From: Larix sibirica
Taxonomy: Eukaryota; Streptophyta; Pinopsida; Pinales; Pinaceae
Direction of reading: 5' to 3'
DNA length: 20,700 nucleotides
Assembly (NCBI GenBank): GCA_004151065.3
Contig: NWUY0300008650.1
Coordinates: 16,979 to 37,678, forward strand
This document shows, in pieces, positions 19,430 to 20,700 of this stretch (the stretch's first letter is position 1; the number at the start of each line of letters is the position of its first letter). The position numbers and the translations under genes are program-made. The notes under the pieces are model-generated. The model was given only the letters and a program-made list of their open reading frames with translations, ran no database searches and was not told where the DNA came from.

Positions 19430-20595
19430 TTTTCTTTTATTTTTCTTTTTACATTACAATTATTTTTTCTATTTTGATTTATAAAGTTTACACACAAAGT
19501 TCATACATGTCACCCCTATTATGGGTTGTAAAATATACTCCATTTCTCTCGGTGCAATAAATTAAAATGAGGCGCTCATAGAGATAGTGTTCGTCTTGTT
19601 AATATAATAATTATTTAGATGTGAGATAAATATTTATTTGCTTGGCATAACCCTCCTATTTTGTAAAACATGGTGTATAAGTGTGTGTACTGATACATAT
19701 TATTTAACATCTTTAAATAATTTCAATGACTGTAAGATCCTCTCTCTTCTATATATATCCAATAAGATTATAAGGTAATATAATATTGTAATAAAAAGGG
19801 TCTCTTTCTTTTTTCGAATTTGACAAAAATCTAACAAAAAAATAAGAATGGTTATAAATTTACTATGATCCAAAATTTAGATATGGTAAAATGATGTCTC
19901 CAAAAGATATACTCAATTTCAATTTTGGATTAACTTAAGTCCTTAAAAAATCAACTAAAGTTTTAAATCAATTGAAAACACTAACTTCCCATATTAACGA
20001 ATTTAAAATAAAAGAAAGTTTACTACTTAATTAAACAACACCTCAAGTCTACCCTCTACCCCTTCTTTTCAAGATGTCACTCTTCATCAACAATTTGTTT
20101 TTTAAGATTTATTATATATATAATAATAATAATAATAACCAACTAATTTTAAGGTCATCCAAACCAGACACCAGNAGGAAACACATGTTCTTAATCGTTA
20201 GGCCCACTCGAGTTGTACTAAGATAAGTGAATTACTTTAGCTAATATGTATGGTTCTACTTGCATATGATACATTTAAGGCCTTGGCCTTAATAACTTGG
20301 CTAGGTGAGATAGTGTAAGACCTTTGTTCAAGAATGTGAACAAGAAGCCAACCCCAATCCCCTTACTAATATGAACTAATATTGTGATGGAATAAGTGGA
20401 ATTTGTGATTTGTATTGTGGGAAACTATCTCTTATATTCGAAGAGGACTTCATAATGGTCGAGTATCTCATTGGCCTCAGTACAATTATTACTCCATTTT
20501 TCATTACTGTGTGGAACCTTCCACCTAATTTCACTATTTATGCTCTGTGAAACTAAGGTATCTTGGTATACATTTAACATAATAGGTTATCTTGA
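19430..20595. other. AT-rich intergenic DNA, no gene recognised
   Basis: No reading frame of note and no RNA gene. The stretch contains poly-T and poly-A runs, a (TAA)6 tract at about 20121-20138 after a short TA run, and an isolated n at 20175. Confidence 0.6.
20175..20175. other. Isolated n without a visible flanking duplication
   Basis: Unlike the other two n positions, the sequence on the two sides (ccag and aggaaac) does not repeat beyond about two bases. It may be a plain ambiguous base or a join with negligible overlap. Confidence 0.7.
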
Positions 20596-20596
20596 T

Positions 20597-20612
20597 ATAA
20601 TAATAATAATAA
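20597..20612. repeat. (TAA)n microsatellite
   Basis: About five TAA units followed by degenerate caataacaata, immediately upstream of the repeat at 20636. The internal copy at 18565 is also preceded by a similar tract (ataatgataataatct). Confidence 0.8.
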
Positions 20613-20635
20613 CGACAATAACAATATGTGTTTAA

Positions 20636-20700
20636 GTTCACAGCCAAGCCATACACCAATTTGGTGTATGAGACCCCCTTGTTTGTGGGACAAGGGACCC
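20636..20700 (+). repeat. Dispersed repeat, copy cut by the window edge
   Basis: Matches 18565-18630. It carries a nearly perfect inverted repeat, TACACCAA-t-TTGGTGTA, that could form a short hairpin. The shared cttgtttgtgggacaaggga module follows. It continues beyond the window. Confidence 0.75.

Overview
This is a plant nuclear window. GT-AG introns, plant-type leucine-rich-repeat (LRR) receptor remnants, a telobox/site II promoter signature, a protein resembling the plant En/Spm-associated Transposase_24 family, tRNA-derived SINEs and AT-rich intergenic DNA all point to a seed plant. I cannot assign a genus. Three isolated n characters (9205, 18265, 20175) show it is a draft assembly.

The window is dominated by one very large direct duplication. 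Bases 1185-9204 reappear as 9206-17160. The offset is a constant 7956 from base 1262 onward; the first copy carries an extra 65-bp tandem unit at its start. By eye I found roughly two dozen substitutions and no indel. The two copies meet exactly at the single n at 9205. A second, 101-bp duplication meets in the same way at the n at 18265. The simplest reading is that each n joins two contigs that overlap and were placed end to end without merging. The real locus would then hold one copy of everything between 1185 and 9204, and the second set of genes here should be counted as the same genes.

Layout: 1-890 is AT-rich flank. 890-2230 is a decayed LRR receptor pseudogene read on the minus strand. 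2320-5150 is non-coding or degenerate DNA with weak signs of a plus-strand multi-exon gene or pseudogene. 5150-6260 shows nothing recognisable. 6261-7754 is the best gene in the window, on the minus strand: three coding exons for about 391 residues (coiled coil, six 12-residue Ser/Asp/Pro repeats, C-terminal Transposase_24-like domain). A probable spliced 5' leader and a TATA-less promoter lie upstream, up to about 8975. 9206-17160 repeats all this. 17161-17760 is AT-rich unique flank. 17765-19415 is a dense nest of tRNA-derived SINEs of two families, several with CA/TG tails. 19430-20700 is AT-rich, with two TAA microsatellites and one end of a further dispersed repeat.

No metabolic operon, RNA gene, CRISPR array or complete transposon was found.
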